Assembly: GCA_030697175.1 (NCBI GenBank)
Contig: JAUYQR010000022.1
Location: 1-64,000, forward strand
DNA length: 64,000 nucleotides
Direction of reading: 5' to 3'
Source: Paracoccaceae bacterium
GTDB taxonomy: Bacteria; Pseudomonadota; Alphaproteobacteria; Rhodobacterales; Rhodobacteraceae
The translations under genes and the position numbers were made by a program. Below are positions 1 to 8,963 of the stretch, one piece after another. How positions within the stretch are numbered: the stretch's first letter is position 1; each line of letters starts with the position of its first letter. The notes beneath the pieces are model-generated. The model did not search any database. It was not told the origin of the DNA and was given only the letters and a program-made list of their open reading frames with translations.

Positions 1-751
1 TACGCCAAGCCTCCAACTTTTCGGCCGCGTCCGCAAGCGTCAGGAACCAGTGCTGGTTCAGGCACTCGGCTCGGAAGCGGCCATTGAACGCTTCGATAAA
101 CGCATTGTCGGTGGGCTTACCGGGACGCGAGAAGTCGAGCACGACGCCGCGCTGATAGGCCCAGAGGTCCATGTCGCGCGATACGAACTCGCTGCCCTGA
201 TCGACCCTGATCGTCTTGGGATAGCCGGCCGTTCGGCACACCCGGTCGAGCGTCGCGACCACATCTTCGCCGCGGTAACTGTAGCGCACATCGAGCACTG
301 GAACGTAGCGCGAGAAGGTGTCGACGACAGTAAGCACACGGAGCTTCTTGCCCGTCGCGAGCTGGTCATGAACGAAGTCCATTGCCCAGACATCGTTGGG
401 ACCGACGGCCAAAGCGCGGTCATCGCGCAGCTTCGCCTTCACCCGGCGCTTCGGTGTCTTGTGCCTCAGCTGCATCCCCAACGCCTTGCAAATGCGATAG
501 ACCTTCTTGACGTTGATGCCCCAGCCTTCACGATCCAGCAGAACGTGAACGCGCCGGTAGCCATACCTGACCCGCGTCTCACAGATCTCCCTGATCCGCT
601 TCGCCACGGCAGCCTGATCGGTGCGGCGGGATTGGTAGAGGAACGTCGAGCGGTCAAACCCGATGGCCCCACAAGCCGTCCGGATTGACACCGCCCAATC
701 GCTGCACATCCCGCGAACCAGTTCGCGCATGCGACCAGGCTTCAGATCTTT
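1..751 (-). CDS. IS3-family transposase OrfB (DDE integrase), truncated by window edge
   Basis: In the -1 frame relative to orfA the minus strand is open from about 751 to base 1 without a stop. The translation shows an HTH_21-like segment (RYGYRRVHVLLDREG) and an rve integrase core with all three catalytic acids: D in WAMDFVHD, D in RVDQGSEF, and E in DNAFIEAFNGRFRAECL. The first in-frame ATG is at 730-728, but expression is expected as an OrfAB fusion by -1 frameshifting near 745-752, where orfA reads CGA AAG ATC TGA. The C-terminus is missing only because the window ends. The frame looks intact, so the element may be active. Confidence 0.85.
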
Positions 752-1008
752 CGCCGGATCACGTCCTGCAGCATCTCCCGATCCAACGTCAGGTCCGCCA
801 CGATCTTCTTCAGCCGCGCGTTCTCGTCCTCGAGCTGCTTCAGCCGCTTCATCTCGGTCGGCAGCAGCCCGGCATACTTCTTCTTCCAGTTGAAGTAGGT
901 CGCTTGGCTGATCCCGGCCTTGCGGCAGATCTCAGCAACCGGCGTGCCCTCGTCGCCCTGCTTGATGATGAACGCCTTCTGCGCGTCCGAAAATTTGCTC
1001 GCCTTCAT
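742..1008 (-). CDS. IS3-family transposase OrfA (helix-turn-helix)
   Basis: This 88-residue protein begins MKASKFSDAQKAFI and carries the IS3 OrfA pattern: an N-terminal helix-turn-helix (VAEICRKAGISQATYFNWKKKY, roughly residues 22-43), then a leucine-rich coiled coil (LKQLEDENARLKKIVADL) of the kind that drives OrfA dimerisation. I chose the start at 1008 because it gives the usual OrfA N-terminus; the frame stays open further upstream to 1062 with unlike sequence. OrfA binds the terminal repeats, and a -1 slip near its stop yields the OrfAB transposase. It ends with TGA at 742-744, overlapping orfB. Confidence 0.85.
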   Translation of the reverse strand: MKASKFSDAQKAFIIKQGDEGTPVAEICRKAGISQATYFNWKKKYAGLLPTEMKRLKQLEDENARLKKIVADLTLDREMLQDVIRRKI

Positions 1009-1122
1009 GCGATTCCGCTCCTCTCCCAGCCAGGAAAACGTAGCGGAAAACTCCAGCTTCAAACGGTCCAGTTTCCGGGGATCAGATCAGCGGTCCCCGA
1101 CAGGCTCATCTCGAGCGCCGCA

Positions 1123-3519
1123 TCAAGACAAGGCCAGCGTTTCCTCGGCCTGGGCAACATGGCGCTTCACGGCAATGAAGCTGTCCGGAGTGACCGAAAT
1201 GGAATCGATACCAGCATTCACAAGGCGCCGGGCAAAGGAAGGATCGTTGCTGGGCGCCTGGCCGCACAGCCCAACCTTTGAGCCAACCTTGTGGGCGCGG
1301 GTGATAAGGCTTTCGATCATCCATAGGACCGCCGGGTCCGATTCATTGAAAAGGTCGGCCAGATCTTCGCAATCGCGGTCAACGCCCAAGGTAAGCTGCG
1401 TCAGATCATTGGAGCCAATGGAAAAGCCGTCGAAGCGTGTGGCGAAGTCTTCGGCCAGAATGACGTTGGCGGGGATTTCGGCCATCACATAGATTTCAAG
1501 CCCGCTTACCCCGCGTTCAAGCCCATTCGCCTGCATCACCGCCAGAACCTTGTCAGCCTCGACCGGGCTGCGGCAAAACGGGATCATTGCGATAACATTC
1601 TTGAACCCCATCTCGTCGCGAAGTCGTCGGATTGCCTTGCATTCAAGCGCGAATCCCTCTGCATAGCGCGGGGAATAATACCGCGACGCGCCACGGAAGC
1701 CGATCATCGGGTTTTCCTCGGCTGGTTCAAATTCACGCCCACCCAAAAGCTCGGAGTATTCGTTTGTCTTGAAATCGCTCATCCGCACGATCATCGGCCT
1801 GGGGTAAGCGACCGCAGCAATCTGCGACAGGCCGCGGGCGAGCCGATCGACGAAGAAATCGGTCTTGTCTGCGTAGCCCCTGGTCAGTTCGGCGATTTCG
1901 GCCTTGGCCGCTTCGTCCTTCAGCCGGTCGAAATGCACCAAGGCCATCGGATGCACCTTGATTGCGTTGTTGACCACGAATTCCATCCGCGCGAGACCGA
2001 CACCGTCAAAAGGCAGCCGCCACCACCGGAAGGCGGCCGAGGGGTTGGCCATGTTCAGCATGATATGGGTCCGGGTAGAGGGCAGGTCGTCGATCCGCAG
2101 GTCTTGGGTGCCGAAGTCGGCGATGCCATCGTAGACCACGCCCTCGCCGCCGCCGGCGCAGGATACGGTTACCTCCTGTTCGTCATGCAGAAGGTGCGTT
2201 GCGTTGCCGGTGCCGACGATAGCTGGCAGGCCCAGTTCACGGCTGACGATGGCGGCATGGCTGGTGCGGCCGCCGTGATCGGTGACGATGGCCGAGGCTC
2301 GCTTCATGATGGGCACCCAGTCGGGGTCGGTGGTCGAGGTCACAAGGATTGACCCGTCGACGAAGCGGTCGATATCCTTGGCGCTTTCGATGATGCTGAC
2401 GCGGCCCGCAGCAACCGCGCTGCCGACGCTAAGCCCGGTAAGCAGCGTCTTGCCGGCCTTATTGATTGTGTAGGACATGATCGCTCCGGCGTCGGCACGC
2501 GACTGCACGGTTTCGGGTCGGGCCTGCACGATGAACAGTTCGCCGGTGTCGCCGTCACGGGCCCACTCCATGTCCATCGGCTGACCGTAGTGGTCTTCGA
2601 TGGAGACGGCCATGCGGGACAGTTCCAGGATTTCGGCGTCACTCAATACCCAAGCCGAACGCTCGGCCTTCGAGGTCGGCACGTTGCGCGTCTCGCCGCC
2701 TTGCTGGCCTGCGTAGATCATCTTGATCTCTTTCGCGCCCAGCTTCTTCTCGACGATGGGCGTCAGGCCGGGGGTGCCAAGAAATGGCTTGTAGACCTGA
2801 TATTCATCCGGGTTCACCGCCCCCTGCACCACGTTCTCGCCTAACCCCCAGGCGGCGTTGATCAGCGCGATCTTGTCAAACCCGCTTTCGGTGTCGATCG
2901 AGAACATCACACCCGACCCGCCGGTATCGGAGCGGACCATCCGCTGCACGCCAACGGACAGCGCAACCTTCATGTGCCCGAATCCCTGCAACTGACGATA
3001 TGTGATGGCCCTGTCGGTGAACAGCGAGGCGAAGCAGCGCCGGCAGGCTGCCAGAACCGCCTTTTCGCCGCGCACGTTAAGATAGGTTTCCTGCTGTCCG
3101 GCAAAACTGGCGTCGGGCAGGTCTTCGGCTGTTGCGCTTGACCGGACGGCCACGGGCAGGTCCGCCACCCCGGCGCGGCGTGACAGTTCGCGGTAGCTTT
3201 CCAGAATGTCCGCCTCGATATCCCTCGGCCAATCACCACCAAGGATCATGGCGCGAGCTTGGGAACCGGCCTCCTGCAGCGGGATCTTGTGGTCTTGCCA
3301 GCGTCCGATCACATCGTCGATCCGCGCGTCCAGATCGTTGGCGGCAAGGTAGGCGCGATAAGCGTCAGCCGTTGTCGCAAAACCGGACGGCACACGGATA
3401 CCCTTCTTGCCCAGTTGCTGGATCATTTCGCCAAGCGAACTGTTCTTGCCGCCGACAAGCGCGACGTCGCGTCGGGTCAGGGTTTCGAACCACAACACAT
3501 TTACGGACTTTCCCGACAT
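1123..3519 (-). CDS. ppsA: Phosphoenolpyruvate synthase (pyruvate, water dikinase)
   Basis: This cytoplasmic enzyme converts pyruvate, ATP and water to PEP, AMP and phosphate, feeding gluconeogenesis. The 798 residues match the usual PpsA length (about 790-800). The N-terminal ATP-grasp domain starts VLWFETLTRRDVALVGGKNSS. The swivelling phospho-histidine motif GGRTSHAAIV lies around residue 420. The C-terminal TIM barrel carries GSNDLTQLTLGVDRD and the catalytic-cysteine motif GLCGQAPS. The start at 3519 has a GGAGG ribosome site about six bases upstream. A perfect FNR box 64 bases upstream suggests oxygen-responsive control. An IS3 element lies 38 bases beyond the stop, but the coding sequence is complete. 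Confidence 0.95.
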   Translation of the reverse strand: MSGKSVNVLWFETLTRRDVALVGGKNSSLGEMIQQLGKKGIRVPSGFATTADAYRAYLAANDLDARIDDVIGRWQDHKIPLQEAGSQARAMILGGDWPRDIEADILESYRELSRRAGVADLPVAVRSSATAEDLPDASFAGQQETYLNVRGEKAVLAACRRCFASLFTDRAITYRQLQGFGHMKVALSVGVQRMVRSDTGGSGVMFSIDTESGFDKIALINAAWGLGENVVQGAVNPDEYQVYKPFLGTPGLTPIVEKKLGAKEIKMIYAGQQGGETRNVPTSKAERSAWVLSDAEILELSRMAVSIEDHYGQPMDMEWARDGDTGELFIVQARPETVQSRADAGAIMSYTINKAGKTLLTGLSVGSAVAAGRVSIIESAKDIDRFVDGSILVTSTTDPDWVPIMKRASAIVTDHGGRTSHAAIVSRELGLPAIVGTGNATHLLHDEQEVTVSCAGGGEGVVYDGIADFGTQDLRIDDLPSTRTHIMLNMANPSAAFRWWRLPFDGVGLARMEFVVNNAIKVHPMALVHFDRLKDEAAKAEIAELTRGYADKTDFFVDRLARGLSQIAAVAYPRPMIVRMSDFKTNEYSELLGGREFEPAEENPMIGFRGASRYYSPRYAEGFALECKAIRRLRDEMGFKNVIAMIPFCRSPVEADKVLAVMQANGLERGVSGLEIYVMAEIPANVILAEDFATRFDGFSIGSNDLTQLTLGVDRDCEDLADLFNESDPAVLWMIESLITRAHKVGSKVGLCGQAPSNDPSFARRLVNAGIDSISVTPDSFIAVKRHVAQAEETLALS

Positions 3520-3582
3520 CGCAGCCTCCGCGCCAAGGGACCCTTGAAAGGTTCATGCTGCACGTGGTCGGGCATGACCGCA

Positions 3583-3596
3583 TTGATGCCAATCAA
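3583..3596. promoter_or_regulatory. Perfect FNR/FnrL box
   Basis: TTGATGCCAATCAA is an exact match to the FNR consensus TTGAT-N4-ATCAA. It lies between the divergent starts of ppsA (64 bases away) and the small gene at 3651 (55 bases away), so it could serve either promoter. Confidence 0.7.
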
Positions 3597-3650
3597 ACAG
3601 AAGGCCATTCAGCCATGATACGGTGACCATAGCCAAAGGGAGCACGAGAC

Positions 3651-4010
3651 ATGATCAAATCCGACATTGAGCGACTGATCCATGAGGTCGAATCCTCTGC
3701 AACGCTTGACCACGCTTCGTTCAGCCGCAGCGTCGAAGCGTTGCGTCATGTCTTTCCGGACGCGGCGATAGCGCTTGCAGCAACGACGGACTTGGTCGAG
3801 CAGGTATTGCATCTGATCGACGCGATTCTGCCCGCATGGACAATCCAGCTGACCGGCAAGGCGATGGAGCCGGACGGTCATTGGCGGTGTTCGCTGCGCG
3901 AGACACGAGGCCGGGACGAAGACGAGGTCATCGGCCTTGGCTCAGGTGCCGTTGTTGGGCTGGCGCTGCTTGCTGCCCTTTTGCGCGTCGCTCTCGCAAA
4001 GGCGCGTTGA
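3651..4010 (+). CDS. Small hypothetical protein with C-terminal hydrophobic segment
   Basis: I do not recognise this 119-residue protein. The N-terminal two thirds look soluble and helical (MIKSDIERLIHEVESS...LRHVFPDAAIALAATTDLVEQVLHLIDAIL). A Gly/Ala/Leu-rich stretch near the C-terminus (GLGSGAVVGLALLAALLRVALAKA) could be one membrane helix followed by a short positive tail. A ribosome site (AAGGGAG) sits about seven bases before the ATG. It is divergent from ppsA across a perfect FNR box, which suggests expression linked to oxygen limitation. The next gene, at 4204, is on the same strand about 190 bases on. Confidence 0.6.
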   Translation: MIKSDIERLIHEVESSATLDHASFSRSVEALRHVFPDAAIALAATTDLVEQVLHLIDAILPAWTIQLTGKAMEPDGHWRCSLRETRGRDEDEVIGLGSGAVVGLALLAALLRVALAKAR

Positions 4011-4203
4011 CGCCTTGACCTTGGGCAGCGCTGCGGGCGGGGCCGCCGGTCCCGTCGGCCCAGGCGCATAGCGCGAAGCTGGGAGCCTTCGGAAGGACTG
4101 GTGGCGTCAGGGCGAAACCGGAGCCGATGACGCAGATCAATGCAAAGGGCGAAAGCGTCGTGCCAGTCTGACTCAGGGTTTCGGATTGGAGCAATGCAGC
4201 ACC

Positions 4204-4674
4204 ATGAAAACGGATTCGTCGAAGATATGGGCTTTGGTGATCAACGGTGCGCGGTGCAGGATCCTGCGTGGACTCTATGGCCACGGCACGGAGGCACCTG
4301 CAGAATTGGTCCTGCGGTCCGAAGCGCGCAATCTGCGTGACATCATGTCTGACAAACCGGGCCGCTCGTTTGCGTCGCAGGGTGGTGGGCGGAGATCGGC
4401 AATCGAATACGCCAGCGATCCGATCGCAGAAGACCAGCGGGAGTTCATCCGTCAGGTCATCTCACTTCTGGAAAGTCATCGCCGCGCCGGTGATTTTTCC
4501 CGCTTGGCGGTCTTTGCAGAGCACGAGATGCTGGGACGCTTGCGCCAGATGCTTCCGCCGTCACTGGCAGAAATGGTGATCCGTGAGGTGCCGAAAAACC
4601 TGTTGCACCTTTCGGCCCATGATCTTGCAGCGGTGGTAGCGCACGAGTTGCAAGGTGGGTCACCGAATTCCTGA
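4204..4674 (+). CDS. Host-attachment family protein (Host_attach, baeRF-like)
   Basis: The 156-residue product resembles the 'protein required for attachment to host cells' family. It has an N-terminal IWALVINGARCRIL strand, a central RSFASQGGGRRSAIEY segment, then FAEHEMLGRLRQMLPP and a terminal strand/helix ending HLSAHDLAAVVAHEL. The family is small and cytoplasmic and has been likened to archaeal release-factor-like (baeRF) folds; its biochemical role is not settled. I prefer the start at 4204 (MKTDSSKIW) over an in-frame ATG at 4186, since family members begin close to the first strand. A degenerate FNR-like site (TTGACCTTGGGCA at 4015-4027) lies upstream, too poor to call by itself. Confidence 0.75.
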   Translation: MKTDSSKIWALVINGARCRILRGLYGHGTEAPAELVLRSEARNLRDIMSDKPGRSFASQGGGRRSAIEYASDPIAEDQREFIRQVISLLESHRRAGDFSRLAVFAEHEMLGRLRQMLPPSLAEMVIREVPKNLLHLSAHDLAAVVAHELQGGSPNS

Positions 4675-4974
4675 TCGACGACGGAGGCCGCGCCGAATGT
4701 GATCGTGCGTGGACTGGTCATGTGGGCTGCTCCGCCTCGGGTATGCGGGGATAGCCTCGCCCGGGTCGCGGGAACGGGTCCGGTGATGCACGGGCTGCAC
4801 TTCTCAGAATGTGCCCGCCCGGTCGTGTGGACCGGCGGCACGCCGCGCAATTCGCGCGCGCAGCACGTTGCCGAAGATATCGCTGCCAGGGGGCGGGCGT
4901 TGCGCATCGTCAATGCCAGAGGCATCGCGATGCTTATCCTGAAGTGGCCACATCACCTGAATGTGGGCAAGGCA
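4675..4974. other. Intergenic stretch without a supported gene
   Basis: These 300 bases lie between the host-attachment-like gene and cytochrome c. The cytochrome reading frame stays open back to 4699 with coding-like composition, but that extension would bury the signal peptide and matches nothing I recognise. No promoter box or hairpin stands out. Confidence 0.5.
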
Positions 4975-5400
4975 ATGAAGGGGAAGATGATGATCAAATT
5001 CTGGATTCTATCGGCTACCACTGCTCTTCTAGCCACAGCAGCCTTGGCTCAGGACGCAACGCAGGAGTTTGCAGTCGGGCGGGAAGAATATCTGCGCGGC
5101 TGCGCGGCCTGCCATGGCGAGGCCGCCGACGGCAACGGCGAGATTGCGAGCATGTTCAAGACACCAGTTCCCGACTTGACCGGAATAGCCGCGCGCAACG
5201 ACGGTGTCTTTCCGCTTCTGAAGGTGATTCAGGCAATTGACGGGCGCGCAGTGATCAGGGGTCACGGCAACCCGATGCCTGTCTTCGGGAACCGTTTCCG
5301 CTCAGAGGCATCCCGCAATGATGCAGACCTTGGAGCAGAATCCCTGGCGCGCGGACGGGTTCTGGAGCTTGCGCTCTACATTCAGTCGATCCAGAAATAG
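4975..5400 (+). CDS. Exported monohaem c-type cytochrome
   Basis: This is a 141-residue class I cytochrome c. A signal peptide (positively charged start, hydrophobic ILSATTALLATAALA, cleavage before QDATQEF) precedes one haem motif, CAACH, and a distal-ligand candidate Met in GNPMPVFGNRF. It should act in the periplasm as an electron carrier. Starts at 4975, 4987 and 4990 are all possible; GGGG at 4980-4983 is a reasonable ribosome site for 4990, and all three keep the signal peptide. The surrounding FNR-type boxes suggest a role in respiration under low oxygen, but the partner oxidase or reductase is not in this window. Confidence 0.85.
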   Translation: MKGKMMIKFWILSATTALLATAALAQDATQEFAVGREEYLRGCAACHGEAADGNGEIASMFKTPVPDLTGIAARNDGVFPLLKVIQAIDGRAVIRGHGNPMPVFGNRFRSEASRNDADLGAESLARGRVLELALYIQSIQK

Positions 5401-5464
5401 CCTTTTGGCAGCGTATCCGTCGGATTGCCCGGTAGCGGGCAGTCCGGCCATTTCTGATCTGTTG

Positions 5465-7024
5465 TCACAGCGGTTGAGAAGCGACGGTCCCGCTTCCAGC
5501 AGCGCCAAACGCAGTTGAAAGGGCCGCGATTGCGGCGTCCCGTGATTTTTGCTGGCTGCCGCTGGCATCGATTTCCAGCCAGTCTTGACGCTTCGCCTCG
5601 GGCATGGCGGCCTGAGCGGCTACCACCGTGGCGTCGGCATCGGACGCATCGCCGTGTCGCAATGTCACCCTGCGCACAAGAATGGATTGAGGCGCGCTCA
5701 GCCACAGCCCGCAAAAGCCGACGTCGGCACGCTTTGCCAGCGTTTCGGCGGCGACGCGCTGGCTTTCGTTCAAGAACGTGCCGTCCAGAATCACGGTATT
5801 GCCCGCCGCCAGGAGGTTGGCTGCGCGCATGAACATATGGTCATAAATCGCGGCCCGCGCGTCCGGCGAATAGTCCACGTCGCTTGCGCCCTCTTTGCGC
5901 TCGGTGTCGGTGCGCAGATGCACCGCTCCGGGGCAGGGACCAAGGTCCGCTGCCAGCTCGCGTGCCAGAACGGTCTTGCCGGTGCCGGACATTCCGCCCA
6001 CCGCGACAAGCACGGGGCGCGATTGGGCAAGATGGCTGACCGCTTGCGACAGGTACTGCGTTGCCTCTATGGACGACGCGCCGGTCTGCCCCGTGGCATG
6101 GTCTGTCTGCAGCAGCACCATTGCACGAATGGCCGCACGGACGGACATGAACAGCGGCAGAGCTATCAGCCCGCGGTCCTCGGCGCCCTTTGCCGCCAGA
6201 AGATAGGCGGTCATGGCCAGGTTCGCCTGCCGGGAAAGCCCGCGATGGCAAAGGTCCATAAGCAGGAAGGAAAGGTCATAAAGCACGTCGCAGGTGGCCA
6301 GCCGTTCATCAAACTCGAGCGCGTCAAACAGCACCGGCTGGCCGCTGATCAACAGAAGATTGCGCAGATGCAGATCGCCGTGCGCCCGCTTGACGTGACC
6401 GGAACCCGACCGTTCCCGAAGCATTGGCGCAAGCGCCGACAGATGCTGCCGTGACCGGTCAAGAAAAGCGTCAACCAGCCCGCCACCCACCAAGCGGTCG
6501 AGGGGGGTCAGCACGCGGTCCAACTCGTCAAGGATGTCGCGGATCAGGGCATCGCCCTGCTCGATGGACACCGGGCATGTGGCATGGAACCGATGCACGA
6601 CCCGCCCCAGCGCCTCGGCGACAGGATCAGTCAAGCGGCCACTGGCGGCGACAGCGGTCATTTCGCAATCGGCTGCAAAACGGTGCATCCGCAGGGCCCA
6701 TTCCACGGGCGCGCCGGTGCCGTTGAGTTCAAGACGACCGTCAGCGTTTCGTGTCACAGGCACCAGATCGCGATAGATCATTGGAGCGGTCGGTTTGTTC
6801 AGGGCAAGTTCCCGCTCCAGCAGGGCGTGGCGGCGGTCGGGTGTGGACTGATCAAGATAATCGTAGCGCACCGCGCGCTTGATCTTCAGCGCAAGGTCAG
6901 CGCCCAGAAACACATGCGCGCAATGGGTTTGGACATGGTGCACCAGACCGGCAGCAGAAAACGCTGCACCTGATTGCAGGAAGCGGATCACCTCGTCCTG
7001 CGCGTTGGCATCGGTCCCGGACAT
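5465..7024 (-). CDS. Fusion of aminoglycoside-phosphotransferase-like domain and P-loop kinase domain
   Basis: The 519-residue protein joins two modules. Residues about 1-330 form an APH/choline-kinase-like fold with the catalytic-loop pattern AHGDLHLRNLLL and a metal-binding DALEFDERL segment. Residues about 335-519 form a P-loop kinase with Walker A GGMSGTGKT, then HLRTDTERK and VILDGTFLNESQR. This arrangement (COG2187 plus COG0645) is common in proteobacteria, often beside universal-stress or anaerobic genes; the substrate is unknown and antibiotic resistance should not be inferred. It ends 64 bases beyond the convergent cytochrome gene. A TTGACC-N2-GGTCAA palindrome 64 bases upstream of its start suggests FNR/CRP-family control shared with the divergent nuclease gene. 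Confidence 0.85.
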   Translation of the reverse strand: MSGTDANAQDEVIRFLQSGAAFSAAGLVHHVQTHCAHVFLGADLALKIKRAVRYDYLDQSTPDRRHALLERELALNKPTAPMIYRDLVPVTRNADGRLELNGTGAPVEWALRMHRFAADCEMTAVAASGRLTDPVAEALGRVVHRFHATCPVSIEQGDALIRDILDELDRVLTPLDRLVGGGLVDAFLDRSRQHLSALAPMLRERSGSGHVKRAHGDLHLRNLLLISGQPVLFDALEFDERLATCDVLYDLSFLLMDLCHRGLSRQANLAMTAYLLAAKGAEDRGLIALPLFMSVRAAIRAMVLLQTDHATGQTGASSIEATQYLSQAVSHLAQSRPVLVAVGGMSGTGKTVLARELAADLGPCPGAVHLRTDTERKEGASDVDYSPDARAAIYDHMFMRAANLLAAGNTVILDGTFLNESQRVAAETLAKRADVGFCGLWLSAPQSILVRRVTLRHGDASDADATVVAAQAAMPEAKRQDWLEIDASGSQQKSRDAAIAALSTAFGAAGSGTVASQPL

Positions 7025-7087
7025 TCTGGCACTGCCTCAAGCTGACGTACACCAACACAACGTGACCCGTTTTCTCCGACGCCTGCC

Positions 7088-7101
7088 TTGACCTTGGTCA
7101 A
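7088..7101. promoter_or_regulatory. FNR/CRP-superfamily-type box (variant)
   Basis: TTGACCTTGGTCAA is a perfect inverted repeat that fits TTGAC-N4-GTCAA, one base per half away from the FNR consensus. It lies between the divergent genes starting at 7024 and 7355. A weaker match, CTGACGCAAATCAA, lies at 7135-7148. The rest of the interval to 7354 shows no supported gene. Confidence 0.5.
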
Positions 7102-7354
7102 TGGCAGATCTTGCGTAGCTGGCGATAGGCAGGACTGACGCAAATCAACGCCGCCCGAAAAATGTGCGCCCATTGTTCGTCAGCGAAGCGATGAGGAGAC
7201 CGGCCGATGGAAAGGGACTGCGCAAAGCAAGACGATGCTGTTTGTGGCAGATCCGACGCACCAGCGATCGTCGGTGTAAGCAAGTTGCCCACTGGACAGT
7301 GTGCCGCGTTGATCCAGCACAGCACAGCGCCGTGTCTGGTGTCGAGGGCCGCCA

Positions 7355-8725
7355 ATGCGTTTGACATTTCATGGTGCGGCGGAAGGCGTGACCGGGTCTT
7401 GCCATCTTCTGGAGGCGCAGGGTCAGCGCATATTGGTCGATTGCGGCATGTTTCAGGGTGGTCGAGAACTTGACGAGGAGAATGCCCAGGACTTCGGTTT
7501 TGTTCCTGCGACGGTAGACTTCCTGTTGTTGACGCATGCGCATCTTGACCACTGCGGCCGCATCCCGCTTTTGGTCAAACGCGGCTTCACTGGCGAGATC
7601 ATCTGCACTGCAGCGACCAAAGACCTGACCCGTCTTGTGCTGCTCGATTCCGCGCGGTTGCATCAGGAAGAGGCCCGGCGGCGGAGGCGGCATGGCGGCG
7701 GCGCGGAGCCACTTTACGATATGATCGACGTGCTGGACAGCCTCGACCGGTTTGGCCGCGTCGCGCGATACGGCCACAAGATGGACTTGGGTGGTGGCAT
7801 CGTCGCGGAGTGGTTCGATGCCGGTCATATCCTTGGATCGGCCAGCATCTGTGTGACGGTGGGTGCCAACCGACAACGACGGCGCATTCTGTTTTCTGGT
7901 GACATCGGTCCGGTCAACCGGCCGCTGCTGAACAGCCCCGCGCCGCCGTCGGATGTGGATGTTGTGGTCATGGAAAGTACCTATGGCGACCGCAACCACC
8001 GACCACTCGACCGTTCGGTCGACGAATTGCACGAAGCGATCCGCCAGACTTTGGCGCGAGGCGGAAACGTGATCATTCCGACATTTGCGCTGGAGCGCGC
8101 GCAGGAACTGCTGTTCGCGCTGCGCCAGGGGCGCGAAACGGGTGACCTGCCGAGCGCCTTGCAGGTGTTCCTCGACTCGCCCATGGCAATTTCGGCGACA
8201 CAGATCTACCGCCGCCATCCGGATGATCTGAAGCCCGACGTCGCGGCACTGCTGGCGCGCGGGGCCGATCCCTTCGCGCTGCCTGGCCTGCAGTTCGTCG
8301 ATGAGGCGTCGGAGTCTATGGCGCTTAACGCGATCCGGTCGGGTGCCGTGATCATGGCCGGGTCCGGCATGTGCACGGGGGGGCGGGTGCGCCATCACCT
8401 GCGTCACAACCTGGGTCATGCCGATTGCAGCGTGATCTTCGTTGGTTTTGCCGCCGAAGGCACGCTTGCCCGCATCATTATTGACTGGGCGAAATCGGTC
8501 AAACTGTTCGGCGACGATGTTGCAGTTCGCGCGACCATCCACACGATCAATGGCTTTTCGGCCCATGCCGGGCAATCTGACCTGCTCGACTGGCATGGCC
8601 GCACAGGCTCACCTTCCGTGACGTTCCTTGTCCACGGCGAGACAGGAGCGCGTCAGGTGCTTGCAGGTGCGCTGCATGGCGGGCGTGTGGAACAACCGGG
8701 CCTGCACCAGCACTACGACTTGTAA
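7355..8725 (+). CDS. Metallo-beta-lactamase/beta-CASP RNA-processing exonuclease
   Basis: The 456-residue protein has the MBL signature THAHLDHCG (HxHxDH), an early AEGVTGSCHLLE segment, a second metal-ligand region (WFDAGHILGSAS) and FSGDIG. These are followed by a beta-CASP insert and the C-terminal motifs AGSGMCTGGRVRHHL and INGFSAHAGQSDLLDW. This is the COG1236 (YSH1/RNase-J-like) group of zinc-dependent RNA nucleases, cytoplasmic. It is shorter than RNase J (about 550 residues), so it is the small bacterial paralogue rather than the main RNase J. The ATG at 7355 follows GAGGG. Its upstream region carries an FNR-like palindrome about 250 bases away, shared with the divergent kinase fusion. 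Confidence 0.85.
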   Translation: MRLTFHGAAEGVTGSCHLLEAQGQRILVDCGMFQGGRELDEENAQDFGFVPATVDFLLLTHAHLDHCGRIPLLVKRGFTGEIICTAATKDLTRLVLLDSARLHQEEARRRRRHGGGAEPLYDMIDVLDSLDRFGRVARYGHKMDLGGGIVAEWFDAGHILGSASICVTVGANRQRRRILFSGDIGPVNRPLLNSPAPPSDVDVVVMESTYGDRNHRPLDRSVDELHEAIRQTLARGGNVIIPTFALERAQELLFALRQGRETGDLPSALQVFLDSPMAISATQIYRRHPDDLKPDVAALLARGADPFALPGLQFVDEASESMALNAIRSGAVIMAGSGMCTGGRVRHHLRHNLGHADCSVIFVGFAAEGTLARIIIDWAKSVKLFGDDVAVRATIHTINGFSAHAGQSDLLDWHGRTGSPSVTFLVHGETGARQVLAGALHGGRVEQPGLHQHYDL

Positions 8726-8963
8726 GTCTCTGAGGTCGCAATCACTCGGCAGAAAGCAGCGCAGATGGAACCAGAGAACCGTAGGCCGCCACGATGCCTC
8801 TGGTCGGGCATTGACACCAAGAGGGGCAGGCACGAGCGGACAACCGGGTCGCTCGACTGGCAGGGGTTGGGCAGGTTGGTCACGGATCACACGTCGCCCA
8901 CAAAAGTGTTCGGGTGGGAAACGCGCGTCGGACAAGCAGATGTGCCGCAGTCGAGCTGGGCCC

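Larger units (their letters stand above)
1..1084 (-). mobile_element. IS3-family insertion sequence, orfA end only (other end outside window)
   Basis: The element holds two overlapping reading frames on the minus strand, orfA and a -1-shifted orfB with a DDE integrase core, the standard IS3 layout. The orfA-proximal end appears to lie at about 1084, where the minus strand reads TGATCCCCGGAAAC inward, with the TG start typical of IS3 termini. The other end, its inverted repeat and any target duplication are outside the window. Only 38 bases separate this end from the ppsA stop codon, so the element landed in the ppsA 3' flank without touching the gene. The IS subgroup is not assigned. Confidence 0.85.

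Noticed and set aside
4015-4027. TTGACCTTGGGCA as a third FNR box
   Set aside because: Right half has two mismatches; not enough without conservation data.
4699-4974. Long N-terminal extension of the cytochrome c frame
   Set aside because: It would place 90 residues ahead of a clear signal peptide and has no recognisable domain.
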